From Serratia sp. FDAARGOS_506 (GTDB lineage: Bacteria > Pseudomonadota > Gammaproteobacteria > Enterobacterales > Enterobacteriaceae), in assembly GCF_003812745.1 (NCBI RefSeq), contig NZ_CP033831.1, forward strand, positions 4,278,001-4,342,000: a stretch of DNA of 64,000 nucleotides, given 5' to 3'. The position numbers and the translations under genes are program-made. The notes under the pieces are model-generated. The model searched no databases and had not been told where the DNA came from. It saw nothing but the letters and a program-made list of their open reading frames with translations. Each line of letters starts with the position of its first letter. Position 1 is the first letter of the stretch. Of the stretch, positions 21,337 to 29,268 are shown one piece after another.

Positions 21337-21950
21337 CCCATTTCTCCTTTAACCACACGCCGGCGCAGGGCCTTTATGCGCAGGGCCAGCCAGCCGGCGA
21401 ACAACGCCAGCAGCGTCCCGCCGGCCAAATCGACAAACAAATGCCGGCGCAGTTGCAGAATGGAGAACGCGATCGCCACGCCCCACAGCATCCACAACGC
21501 CGTCCGCACTTTATGCTCGCCGTCGCTCAGCGCCCATACCGCCAGCACCGTCAGCGCCATGTGCAACGAAGGCAGGCAGTTCTGCGGCGAATCCACCTGC
21601 GTTAGCGCCGCCAGCAGCTGCGCGCTGATCCCAACGCCATCGTTCTGCGGATAGGCCATGGTGGTCGGCCACAGCAGGTAAACCACTCCGGCGCCCAACG
21701 CCGTCAACTGCATCGCCAGCGTCAGCCATTTGATCCGTTGCAGCGGCGCCAGCAAATAACCCGCCGGGACGATGAGGAAAAACGACAGGTAGAGCCAGAT
21801 GGCCGCAGGGTTGAACGAGATAGCCCGGTCAAGCGCCGACGGCGGCAACAGGGTTCCCGCCCCCTGCAAACGATCGGTCACGCTATACACCACCCCGACC
21901 GTCCCCCAGCCCAGCAACATGTGCCCTAGCCGGAACAGCATATTTTTCAT
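21333..21950 (-). CDS. PAP2-superfamily membrane phosphatase or phosphotransferase
   Basis: Integral membrane protein of 205 residues with about six hydrophobic helices. It carries NCLPSLHMA (His130) and RRHLFVDLAGG (Arg168-Arg169, His170, Asp174), the His-His-Asp catalytic set of PAP2 enzymes. The first KxxxxxxRP motif is not seen. This pattern (PSLH then RHxxxD) resembles the inositolphosphotransferase/IPC-synthase-like branch, which transfers phospho-head groups between lipids. A head-group transferase or phosphatase for the operon's lipid is inferred. GGAGG stands 3 bases before the ATG and the gene overlaps its upstream neighbour by 4 bases. Confidence 0.8.
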   Translation of the reverse strand: MKNMLFRLGHMLLGWGTVGVVYSVTDRLQGAGTLLPPSALDRAISFNPAAIWLYLSFFLIVPAGYLLAPLQRIKWLTLAMQLTALGAGVVYLLWPTTMAYPQNDGVGISAQLLAALTQVDSPQNCLPSLHMALTVLAVWALSDGEHKVRTALWMLWGVAIAFSILQLRRHLFVDLAGGTLLALFAGWLALRIKALRRRVVKGEMG

Positions 21951-23233
21951 GCGTCCTCCGCCCGGCGCACGATGCGCCGCCGCTTGCGATCGAACTGCGG
22001 CAACACCGCCTGTGCCGTCAGCCGCCATTCGAGCCGATCGGTGGCAATACCCTGGCGAGCGAACAGCGCGATCAGCTGCGCCTGACAGTGCGCCAATTCC
22101 GCCTGGCTGCAATCGGCGATCAGCTCCAGCCGCTGCTCGCCGCGCTGGATCAGGCGGTAATCGCTGGTCAGCGGCAGCGCATTGGCGATCGTCCGGCTGC
22201 AGGCATCGGCGAACACTGCCTGCGGTTGCCGCTGCGCATCGGGCAGCATCAGCTGATCGTCGCGCCGCCCTTCGATACGCGCGATCGCCCGCGTCGGCTG
22301 CCCGCACGGGCAGGGTTCCTTGCGCAGCACCAGCACATCGTCCAGCCGATAACGCACGATCGGCTGTGTGCTACGGGTAAAGTCGGTGATCAACGGCGTA
22401 AAACGCTGCTCGTCGATCCACTGCGGTTCGATATGCAAAAACTCTTCGTTCAGATGCAGCGTGCCGTGCGAGCAGGTCGCGGCAAGGAATCCTTCGGTAG
22501 CCTGATACACTTCGCCCACCGCGGGAAACACCTGCATCAGCAGGCGGCGATCCTGCTCTTCCAATACTTCGGCCACCGAGATCGCTTTTTTGACCGGCAG
22601 CTTCACCTGCCCAGCCAGCACTGCCAGCGCCAAGGCGCGCAGCACCTGCGCCGGGGCTACGATGATGCTGGGTGCCTGCCGCTCCAATGCGGGCAGATGC
22701 TCACTGAACGGCGCTAGCAGATCGTAAAACGCCAGGCTCAGCCAACGATTGTTCACGCTGTGATAGAGATTATTGTCCGCCCGCAGAAACAGCGCGACGC
22801 GCTCGCCGGCCAACAGCCCGTCCGGCAGCATTTTCGCCAGCATGCCGCCGGCCCACACCTGCTGTTCGCGCGGACTGACGACAAACACGCCGCGCTGCCC
22901 GGATGTGCCGGACGACAACCCGACGCTGTAGCGCCCGATCTTCGGCGTGAAATCGCGATCCGCCTCGCTGCGCTGCGCGCAGGCCAGTACCGCATCACGC
23001 TGCAGCCCGGCGGTATTCATCCGGTCGAACTGCGCCATCATCAGCGCCTTGTCCATCTGCGGCCATTCGGCGAGCGGCCGCCGGCTGAAGCGCTGAAAAT
23101 AGGGGCTCTTGCTCAGCACCCGGCGGGCAAAGCCCGCGAGCTGCCGAGCCTGATGCGCCTCCAGCGCCGCACGATCGCCAAAGCGCAGGCGCCGGGCGCG
23201 GAAATAGTGCCAAAGGGTCATGAAGGAGATCAC
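21947..23233 (-). CDS. F390 synthetase/PaaK-like adenylate-forming enzyme
   Basis: Member of the ANL-like superfamily related to coenzyme F390 synthetase and phenylacetate-CoA ligase, 428 residues. The nucleotide-binding loop is YSVGLSSGTSGQRGVF (102-117); VYQATEG and YRLDDVLVLRKEPCPCG follow, the YRxxD motif and a CPCG pair. Such enzymes activate a carboxylate as acyl-AMP. The start is GTG at 23233, with GAGGGGG 4-5 bases upstream and a GTGA overlap with the MBL gene; an ATG 12 bases later (23221) is less well placed. No carrier protein is encoded nearby, so the acceptor is unknown. Confidence 0.82.
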   Translation of the reverse strand: MISFMTLWHYFRARRLRFGDRAALEAHQARQLAGFARRVLSKSPYFQRFSRRPLAEWPQMDKALMMAQFDRMNTAGLQRDAVLACAQRSEADRDFTPKIGRYSVGLSSGTSGQRGVFVVSPREQQVWAGGMLAKMLPDGLLAGERVALFLRADNNLYHSVNNRWLSLAFYDLLAPFSEHLPALERQAPSIIVAPAQVLRALALAVLAGQVKLPVKKAISVAEVLEEQDRRLLMQVFPAVGEVYQATEGFLAATCSHGTLHLNEEFLHIEPQWIDEQRFTPLITDFTRSTQPIVRYRLDDVLVLRKEPCPCGQPTRAIARIEGRRDDQLMLPDAQRQPQAVFADACSRTIANALPLTSDYRLIQRGEQRLELIADCSQAELAHCQAQLIALFARQGIATDRLEWRLTAQAVLPQFDRKRRRIVRRAEDA

Positions 23234-24036
23234 AGGTCCCCCTCGTGGCACAGCAAAATGTTGACCTGCCCGCCCGCCCACAGCTGGTTGAGCCGCTCCA
23301 GCGTACGGGTGTATGCCACCGCGTCGTCCATCACCAGATTGGCCAGGCGCGAAGGCCCGCGCAGCGTCTGGTAGCTCTGCGGCGACCATGCGGCGTCGCT
23401 GGCCAACAGCGTCCAACCGGCGTCGGTAAGGATAAAGGCGCCGATATGGCCGGCCGCATGCCCCGGCAACGGCACCAGCACGATCTGCCCTTCGCTGCCC
23501 GGCAGCGCGTAACCGCGATCGAACGGCGCCAGCAACGCGGGCAACGCCAGCGAGGGAAATGCCTCCATAAACTGCAGGCGGCTCTCGAAATCCGCCGGGA
23601 TCAGGCCGGGAATAAAGGCGCGCTTCAGCGCCGCGAAACCGCGCAGCCCACGGGTTTGCTGCCAGCCTTCGCCGGAGCAAATAAAATCGAGTTGGCTGAA
23701 ATCCTGCAGCCCGGCAATGTGGTCCGCGTGAAAGTGCGAGACGATCAGCGCCTGGATGTCGCCTTCGGCGTAACCGGCCTCACGCAGCTGATGCGCCAAC
23801 GACTCGGCGGGATCGAAATAAACCGGCGTCATGCGGCGATAAAGGCTGAATACCCCCGACTGCGTGTGCTGCTGAAAATAATGCGCGTAGCCGGTATCCC
23901 ACAGCCAGCGGCGCTCCCCCACCTCCAGCAGATAGGCGCGCGCCGGGAATTTGCACACCCGGAACCCGGCTCCGCGCAGCGCCATGCAGCCGATATGCGT
24001 GCAATAGCCCACTTCAAATACGGTGACCTTAGCCAT
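23230..24036 (-). CDS. Metallo-beta-lactamase-fold hydrolase
   Basis: Probable dinuclear-zinc hydrolase of 268 residues, cytosolic. The metal motif HFHADH (101-106) is perfect; further ligands are His193 or His197 in PGHAAGH, Asp214 in LASDAAW and His264 in LLCHEGDL. The overall layout resembles the N-acyl homoserine lactonase (AHL lactonase)-like and thioesterase-like branch. In an operon with a ketoacyl synthase and an acyl-AMP enzyme a thioester or lactone substrate is likely, but it is inferred. Overlaps the SDR gene by 8 bases and the adenylating enzyme by 4. Confidence 0.83.
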   Translation of the reverse strand: MAKVTVFEVGYCTHIGCMALRGAGFRVCKFPARAYLLEVGERRWLWDTGYAHYFQQHTQSGVFSLYRRMTPVYFDPAESLAHQLREAGYAEGDIQALIVSHFHADHIAGLQDFSQLDFICSGEGWQQTRGLRGFAALKRAFIPGLIPADFESRLQFMEAFPSLALPALLAPFDRGYALPGSEGQIVLVPLPGHAAGHIGAFILTDAGWTLLASDAAWSPQSYQTLRGPSRLANLVMDDAVAYTRTLERLNQLWAGGQVNILLCHEGDL

Positions 24037-25045
24037 GCTGTACGCCTCCTTGCTGCCGCAGCCACTCCCCGGTCAGGTGGATCCCCTCCTCCATCGAGTA
24101 ACGCGGCCGGTAGCCCAGCTCTTCGATCGCGCGAGTCTGACTCAGGGTCATGTCGAAATGCACTGCCGCCACGCTGTAGCGCGTCAGCCTCGGTTCTTTG
24201 CCACTGAGGCGTGCCCACAGCTCCATGCCGCCGGCCAACGCCTGCAGCAGCGGATACGGCACAGCCTGCAGCCGGTAGCGCAGCCCCAGCTCTTGGCGCA
24301 GCAACGCATCCAGCATCTCCGCCAGCCGCTGCGGTTGGTGGTTGGTGATGTTGTACACGGCGCCGGACTGCAATCCGCGTTGCCGGCTGGCCAGCTCCAT
24401 GGCGTGCACCACGTTGGGAGCAAAGGTCAGATCCAGCAGCGCCTGCCCACCGCCGGGCAGCCGCAGCACGCCGCGATCGCGTTCGAGCTGTTGCAACAGC
24501 CGCGGTACGATCACCCGATCGTGCGGGCCAAACAGGCCGCGCGGCCGCAGAATGATATAGGTGGTTTGCGGGTAGATCTTCGCCTGCGCCAACAACCGCT
24601 GCTCGGCGGCGTGCTTGCTGGCGGCATAATGATTGGCGAAGCGCCGGGCGCGATAACCCTCGTCAAGCTTGTAATGCGGCTGAAAATCGAAGTAGATTGC
24701 CGGCGTGGAGATATGCACGAAACGCCGCACGCCGCAGCGCCCGGCCGCCTCCGCCAGCTTCTCCGTCGCGGCGGCGTTGATGCGGTGAAACTCCGCTTTG
24801 CTGCCCCAGGGCGATGACTTGGCCGCACAGTGCCATACCCACTCGCAGTCGGTCACCAGCTGCCGACACTGCGGCGGCGTGGCCTGCGCCAGATCGAGTG
24901 AGTAAAATTCGGCGCCCAGCCGGCGCAACGCTTCGCCGGCCCGCTCATCGCGGCCGGTGGCGCGCACCTGATGCCCGGCCTCCAGCAACCACTGCGCCGC
25001 GTTGCGCCCCAGTCCGCTGGTCGCCCCGGTCACCAGCACCCTCAT
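24029..25045 (-). CDS. NAD(P)-dependent epimerase/3beta-HSD-family oxidoreductase
   Basis: Extended short-chain dehydrogenase, 338 residues. The N-terminal Rossmann motif is VTGATSGLG (5-13), with Asp51 in SLDLA; the catalytic Ser113/Tyr140/Lys144 are in HIST and HYAASK. The domain resembles 3beta-hydroxysteroid dehydrogenases and OleD, which reduce or oxidise a hydroxyl beta to a carbonyl. Its start overlaps the KAS III stop by 4 bases (ATGA). Likely substrate: the beta-keto product of the synthase, by inference. A plant-type dihydroflavonol reductase-like activity is an alternative. Confidence 0.82.
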   Translation of the reverse strand: MRVLVTGATSGLGRNAAQWLLEAGHQVRATGRDERAGEALRRLGAEFYSLDLAQATPPQCRQLVTDCEWVWHCAAKSSPWGSKAEFHRINAAATEKLAEAAGRCGVRRFVHISTPAIYFDFQPHYKLDEGYRARRFANHYAASKHAAEQRLLAQAKIYPQTTYIILRPRGLFGPHDRVIVPRLLQQLERDRGVLRLPGGGQALLDLTFAPNVVHAMELASRQRGLQSGAVYNITNHQPQRLAEMLDALLRQELGLRYRLQAVPYPLLQALAGGMELWARLSGKEPRLTRYSVAAVHFDMTLSQTRAIEELGYRPRYSMEEGIHLTGEWLRQQGGVQHG

Positions 25046-26049
25046 GGCAGCAACACCATGCCGGCCAACGCCAGCCCGGCGGCGGTGCCGATCAGCATCA
25101 CCGGTTGACCGGGGTTGAAGCGCCCGGTGGTCACGGCGGCATGCAGCGCGGTCGGAATAGAGGCTGCCACCTGGTTGCCGTGATGGCGGTAGATGTCCAC
25201 CAGCGCCTCGCTGGAGACGTGCAGCCGTTTGCGCATATGTTCGAGCGACAGATGGCTGGCCTGGTGCGGCACCACGGTGGCAATCTGCGCCAGGGTCAAG
25301 CCGCTGGCGCTCAGCAGCCGGTCGAGGTAGCCCTCAATCAGCGCCGACGCCTGACGGAACAGCGGCTTGCCCTGCATATGAAACAGGAAGTCTTGCTCGC
25401 ACATGCCGGCGCGCGGGTTGCGGCGCGTGCCGCCGGCGCGGATCTCGCACAGTTCGCTGCCGGCGGGATAGGTTTCCACCAGGCTGGCGAGAATGCCGCT
25501 GGCGCCGTCGCCACGCTCCACGATGGCACAGGCGGCGCCATCGCCGAAGATCAGCGACGACTCTTCGTGCTGCCAGTCGATACCGCGCGAAGCGAGATCC
25601 GCCGAAACGATGGCGATACGCCGATACGTCCCGGCGTTCAACAGCCCCGCCGCCACCTGCAGCGCAGAGATAAAGCTGACGCAGCTGCTGTTGATGTCGA
25701 AACCAGGCGTACCCGGCGCCAATCCGGCGACCTTGAGAATATGCGCGGCGGAGCATGGCAATGCCTGCACCGCTATCGCCGAGGCGGAGATCAGCAGATC
25801 AATGGAGGCCGCCGGGATGGCACTGCGGCCCAGCGCGTCTTGCAGCGCAGCGGCGGCGAGTTCAGCCTGGCTGGCATCGTCGGCGGCGTGATAGCGGTAA
25901 ACGATGCCCGAGCGTTTCTCAACGTAGCCGGCCGGTTTCCCCAGGCGGACATCGAGCGTAGAGGAAGCCACGCGGTTGGGCGGCAACGCAGCCCCGGTGG
26001 CGATGACTTTCAGAGGCAGCAGCTCAGGTGAGCGAAATTGTGTGGTCAT
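25042..26049 (-). CDS. 3-oxoacyl-ACP synthase III (FabH/OleA-like ketosynthase)
   Basis: Thiolase-fold condensing enzyme, 335 residues. Cys123 (DINSSCVSF), His262 (VPHQAS) and Asn292 (HGNQVAAS) form the Cys-His-Asn triad of KAS III enzymes. The C-terminal half keeps the GTAAGLALAG glycine-rich loop. The Cys context differs from housekeeping FabH (AAACAGF), so this is a divergent KAS III rather than the fatty acid synthase copy; beta-keto acid or head-to-head condensation are options. It is the first gene of the operon. The ATG at 26049 lacks a clear Shine-Dalgarno, so the start is the least certain of the operon. Confidence 0.85.
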   Translation of the reverse strand: MTTQFRSPELLPLKVIATGAALPPNRVASSTLDVRLGKPAGYVEKRSGIVYRYHAADDASQAELAAAALQDALGRSAIPAASIDLLISASAIAVQALPCSAAHILKVAGLAPGTPGFDINSSCVSFISALQVAAGLLNAGTYRRIAIVSADLASRGIDWQHEESSLIFGDGAACAIVERGDGASGILASLVETYPAGSELCEIRAGGTRRNPRAGMCEQDFLFHMQGKPLFRQASALIEGYLDRLLSASGLTLAQIATVVPHQASHLSLEHMRKRLHVSSEALVDIYRHHGNQVAASIPTALHAAVTTGRFNPGQPVMLIGTAAGLALAGMVLLP

Positions 26050-26183
26050 TATTGTTATTGATTAACCTGACTATCCATAAAGCGATTCTCCCGCACGGCG
26101 CGAAGGCCACGCGGATCATCCCCGGTTTTTATGTCCCAAAATGCCTTTCATCAAGGCGGTATCTCTTGTTATCGGCTGGCACG

Positions 26184-26243
26184 GCCGACGTCCGTCGGCG
26201 GAAGCATAAACGTAACATTACTGAGATATTCAGTTTACGGCAA
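26184..26243 (-). promoter_or_regulatory. Candidate promoter and dyad in front of the lipid operon
   Basis: On the minus strand TTGCCG (26238-26243) and TAATGT (26215-26220) are separated by 17 bp, a plausible sigma-70 pair, with a start near 26208 and a leader of about 160 bases. Just inside the leader is a perfect 7-bp inverted repeat with a 2-bp centre (GCCGACG-TC-CGTCGGC, 26184-26199), placed like an operator for a dimeric repressor. Confidence 0.45.
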
Positions 26244-26285
26244 GGCGGCGAGAATAGGCAGGTGGCGGGTGAATTATCAGAATAG

Positions 26286-26312
26286 CGCCGCCGCTGGCGA
26301 TCAGCGGCGGCG
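26286..26312 (-). terminator. GC-rich hairpin after narI (weak terminator)
   Basis: A perfect 11-bp inverted repeat (CGCCGCCGCTG at 26286-26296 and CAGCGGCGGCG at 26302-26312, 5-base loop) starts 13 bases past the narI stop. On the minus-strand transcript it is followed by CUAUUCUGAUAAUU, not a true U-run, so termination may be incomplete and read into the lipid operon. Confidence 0.45.
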
Positions 26313-26324
26313 GCGGGATCAGGC

Positions 26325-27002
26325 TCAGCGGCGGTTGCGCACCAGTTGATAACGACGGGTCAGGTACTCTACCGGCGCACTCCAGATGTGCACCAGGCGG
26401 CAGAACGGGAACAGCACGAACAGCGTCATGCCCAGCACCATGTGCAGTTTGAAGATAAGCGCCACGTCTTCCAGGTGCGCAGAAGCGCCGGCGTGGAAGG
26501 TCACCACCGCCTGCGCCCAGGCCACCAGCTTCATCATTTCGCTGCCGTCCATATGCTGGGCGGAGAACGGAATGGTCAGCAAGCCGAGGCACACCTGGAC
26601 CATCAGCAACGTCAGGATCATGATATCTGCGAAGCTGCTGGTGGCGCGCACTCGTGGGTTGGTCAACCGGCGCTTCAGCAACAGCGCGCCGCCGATCAGC
26701 GTCATCAGGCCGCAGGCGCCGCCGGCTACCATCGCCAGCTTTTGCTTCACGTCGATCGGCAGGAAAGCCTCATACATCCAGTGCGGCGTCAGCATGCCGA
26801 GGAAATGACCAACGAAAATGCCGATAATGCCGATGTGGAACAGGTTGGACGCCAGCCGCATGCCCTTTTTATCCAGCATCTGGCTGGAGCCGGCGCGCCA
26901 GCTGTACTGCCCATAGTCGTAACGCAACCAGCTGCCGATCAGGAATACCGCGCCGGCCAGATAAGGATAGATATCGAAGAAGAACTGATTCAAAAATTGC
27001 AT
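26325..27002 (-). CDS. narI: Respiratory nitrate reductase gamma subunit NarI (cytochrome b)
   Basis: Membrane diheme cytochrome b that oxidises quinol and passes electrons to NarH. It has 225 residues, the same as E. coli NarI. The four haem histidines are at exactly the E. coli positions: His56, His66, His187 and His205. Five hydrophobic helices are evident. The start at 27002 ([17 protein letters not shown]) lies 2 bases past the narJ stop. Last gene of narGHJI. Confidence 0.97.
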   Translation of the reverse strand: MQFLNQFFFDIYPYLAGAVFLIGSWLRYDYGQYSWRAGSSQMLDKKGMRLASNLFHIGIIGIFVGHFLGMLTPHWMYEAFLPIDVKQKLAMVAGGACGLMTLIGGALLLKRRLTNPRVRATSSFADIMILTLLMVQVCLGLLTIPFSAQHMDGSEMMKLVAWAQAVVTFHAGASAHLEDVALIFKLHMVLGMTLFVLFPFCRLVHIWSAPVEYLTRRYQLVRNRR

Positions 27003-27004
27003 GA

Positions 27005-27727
27005 TTAGCGTCCTTTGGTTCCGGTTAACGCATCCGTCAGGTCCAGATACTGTGGCGCCACCGCGCCGGCGAAGCGCCGCTGGTGCGCCGTCTGCTGGGC
27101 GGAAGCGCAGCCCTGTTCGCCGAGAAACTTGACCTGCTCCTCTTCCCACACCGCATCCAGCGCCTGCGGCGTATCGTCACGCGCCTCTTGCGCTACCTGG
27201 GTCTCCAGCGCCTGGGCCTGCACCGCGCTGCCGGACAGCGCCAGCAGCAGATCGAACAGCACTGCGTACGGGCTCTCGCGCTGTTGCAGGCGTGCGCCCA
27301 GCAGCGCCAGGATCGGCGCGATATCCTGCAGCCCTTCCCGCGCCTGCGCCGCGCTGCGGCTGGCCAGGTACTCCAGGTACAGCGGCAGGAAATCCGGCAG
27401 CTCGCGGCTGTCGATCTCCAGCCCGGCGGCGCGGTACTGCGCCATCAGGTCAACCATCGCCTGGCCGCGATCGCGCGACTCGCCGTGCACGTGCTCAAAC
27501 AGCAGCAGCGAGGTGGCGCGGCCGCGATCGAACAGCTCGCAATAGTCGGCCTGCGCGTCCAGCAGCGGGCGGGCGCACAGGCGCCGGATAAACAGAATCA
27601 GCTGCGCGCTGTGGTGCAGATCCAGCTCGCTGGCCGGCTCCAGCGCCTCGATCAGCGCCTGCTGATGGTCAAACAGCGCCTGCTCCGGGTAATCCAGCAG
27701 GCGGGCGATCACTTTCAGGCTGATCAT
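27005..27727 (-). CDS. narJ: Nitrate reductase molybdenum cofactor assembly chaperone NarJ
   Basis: System-specific cytosolic chaperone that binds NarG and allows insertion of the molybdenum cofactor and haem maturation; not part of the final enzyme. It has 240 residues (E. coli 236). Family hallmarks are [12 protein letters not shown] at the N-terminus and [29 protein letters not shown] in the middle, with [13 protein letters not shown]. The ATG overlaps the narH stop by 4 bases (ATGA) with GGAGG 7 bases upstream. Confidence 0.96.
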   Translation of the reverse strand: MISLKVIARLLDYPEQALFDHQQALIEALEPASELDLHHSAQLILFIRRLCARPLLDAQADYCELFDRGRATSLLLFEHVHGESRDRGQAMVDLMAQYRAAGLEIDSRELPDFLPLYLEYLASRSAAQAREGLQDIAPILALLGARLQQRESPYAVLFDLLLALSGSAVQAQALETQVAQEARDDTPQALDAVWEEEQVKFLGEQGCASAQQTAHQRRFAGAVAPQYLDLTDALTGTKGR

Positions 27728-29268
27728 GAGGCATCCTCCGGCCGTGCGGTTTTCGCGGTCACGTCGATGGCGTCGATGCGGCGGCTGTTGAACAGGTTGA
27801 ACTTGCCGTCGCTGCCGTGGCAGCCGTCGCCGAAGCTGAAGCCGCAGCCTTTGCTTTCCGGGAAGGCTTCGCGCGCCAGCTCGCGGTGGCTCGACGGCAC
27901 CACGAAGCGATCTTCATAGTTGGCGATCGCCAGGTAGCGGTACATCTCCTGCGCCTGCGCTTCGCTCAGGCCAACCTGTTCCAGCGCGCTGGTGTCCACC
28001 ACACCGTCGACGGTTTCCGCCCGCTTGTAGTGGCGCATCGCCAGCATGCGCTTCAGCGCCAGCAGCACCGGTTCGGTATCGCCGGCGGTCAGCAGGTTCG
28101 CCAGATACTGCACCGGAATGCGCAGGCTCTCGACGTCCGGCAACACGCCGCTGTGCGCCAGCTCGCCGGCATCGGCGGCGGACTGAATCGGCGACAACGG
28201 CGGCACGTACCAGACCATCGGCAGCGTGCGGTATTCCGGGTGCAGCGGCAGCGCCAGCTTCCAGTCCATCGCCATTTTGTACACCGGCGACTGCTGGGCA
28301 GCTTCAATGACGCCCTGCGGCACACCGTCCGCCAGCGCCTGAGCAATCACCTTCGGGTCATGCGGATCGAGGAAGATATCGAGCTGGCTCTGGTACAGAT
28401 CCTGGTCGTTCTCCACCGCTGCCGCCTGCTCGATGCGGTCGGCATCGTACAGCAGCACGCCGAGGTAGCGAATGCGGCCGACGCAGGTCTCCGAACAGAC
28501 CGTCGGCTGCCCGGCTTCGATGCGCGGGTAGCAGAAGATGCACTTCTCGGACTTGCCGCTCTTCCAGTTGAAGTAGATTTTCTTGTACGGACAGCCGGTC
28601 AGGCACATGCGCCAGCCGCGGCACTTGTCCTGGTCGATCAGTACAATGCCGTCTTCGCCGCGCTTGTAGATCGCCCCGCTCGGGCAGGTGGCGACACAGG
28701 CCGGGTTGAGGCAGTGCTCGCACAGGCGCGGCAGGTACATCATGAAGGTGTTTTCGAACTGGCCGTACATCGCCTTCTGCAGGTTGTCGAAATTCTTGTC
28801 CTGCGAGCGTTTTTCGAATTCCCCACCGAGGATCTCTTCCCAGTTCGGGCCGCTTTCGATCTTGTTCATCCGCTGGCCGGTGATCAGCGAGCGCGGGCGA
28901 GCCACCGGCTGGTGCTTGCCCTGTTTGGCGGTGTGCAGATGCTGGTAGTCGTAATCGAACGGCTCGTAGTAGTCATCCAGCGCCGGCACGTCCGGGTTGG
29001 CGAAGATTTTCGCCAGCACGCCGACGCGGTTGCCCATGCGCGGCTCCAGCTTGCCGTTGATTTTACGGATCCAGCCGCCCTTCCATTTTTCCTGATCTTC
29101 CCAGGCGTGCGGATACCCGACGCCGGGCTTGCTTTCCACGTTATTGAACCAGGCGTATTCCATGCCTTCACGGCTGGTCCAGACGTTTTTGCAGGTGACC
29201 GAACAGGTGTGGCAACCGATGCACTTGTCCAGATTCAGCACCATGCCGACTTGCGAACGAATTTTCAT
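27724..29268 (-). CDS. narH: Respiratory nitrate reductase beta subunit NarH (iron-sulfur)
   Basis: Cytoplasmic-face electron-transfer subunit with one [3Fe-4S] and three [4Fe-4S] clusters, 514 residues (E. coli 512). Cysteine groups are visible in order: CIGCHTCSVTCKNVW (16-30), CEHCLNPACVATCP (about 184-197), CRGWRMCLTGCPYKK (where Trp replaces a Cys, giving the [3Fe-4S] cluster) and KCIFCYPRIEAGQPTVCSETC. Its start overlaps the narG stop by 4 bases. Confidence 0.97.
   Translation of the reverse strand: MKIRSQVGMVLNLDKCIGCHTCSVTCKNVWTSREGMEYAWFNNVESKPGVGYPHAWEDQEKWKGGWIRKINGKLEPRMGNRVGVLAKIFANPDVPALDDYYEPFDYDYQHLHTAKQGKHQPVARPRSLITGQRMNKIESGPNWEEILGGEFEKRSQDKNFDNLQKAMYGQFENTFMMYLPRLCEHCLNPACVATCPSGAIYKRGEDGIVLIDQDKCRGWRMCLTGCPYKKIYFNWKSGKSEKCIFCYPRIEAGQPTVCSETCVGRIRYLGVLLYDADRIEQAAAVENDQDLYQSQLDIFLDPHDPKVIAQALADGVPQGVIEAAQQSPVYKMAMDWKLALPLHPEYRTLPMVWYVPPLSPIQSAADAGELAHSGVLPDVESLRIPVQYLANLLTAGDTEPVLLALKRMLAMRHYKRAETVDGVVDTSALEQVGLSEAQAQEMYRYLAIANYEDRFVVPSSHRELAREAFPESKGCGFSFGDGCHGSDGKFNLFNSRRIDAIDVTAKTARPEDAS

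Noticed and set aside
21947-26049. Assignment of the lipid genes as a standard OleABCD olefin pathway
   Set aside because: There is no OleB alpha/beta-hydrolase, the adenylating enzyme is F390-synthetase-like, and PAP2, sterol-type and acyl desaturases are not part of Ole clusters.
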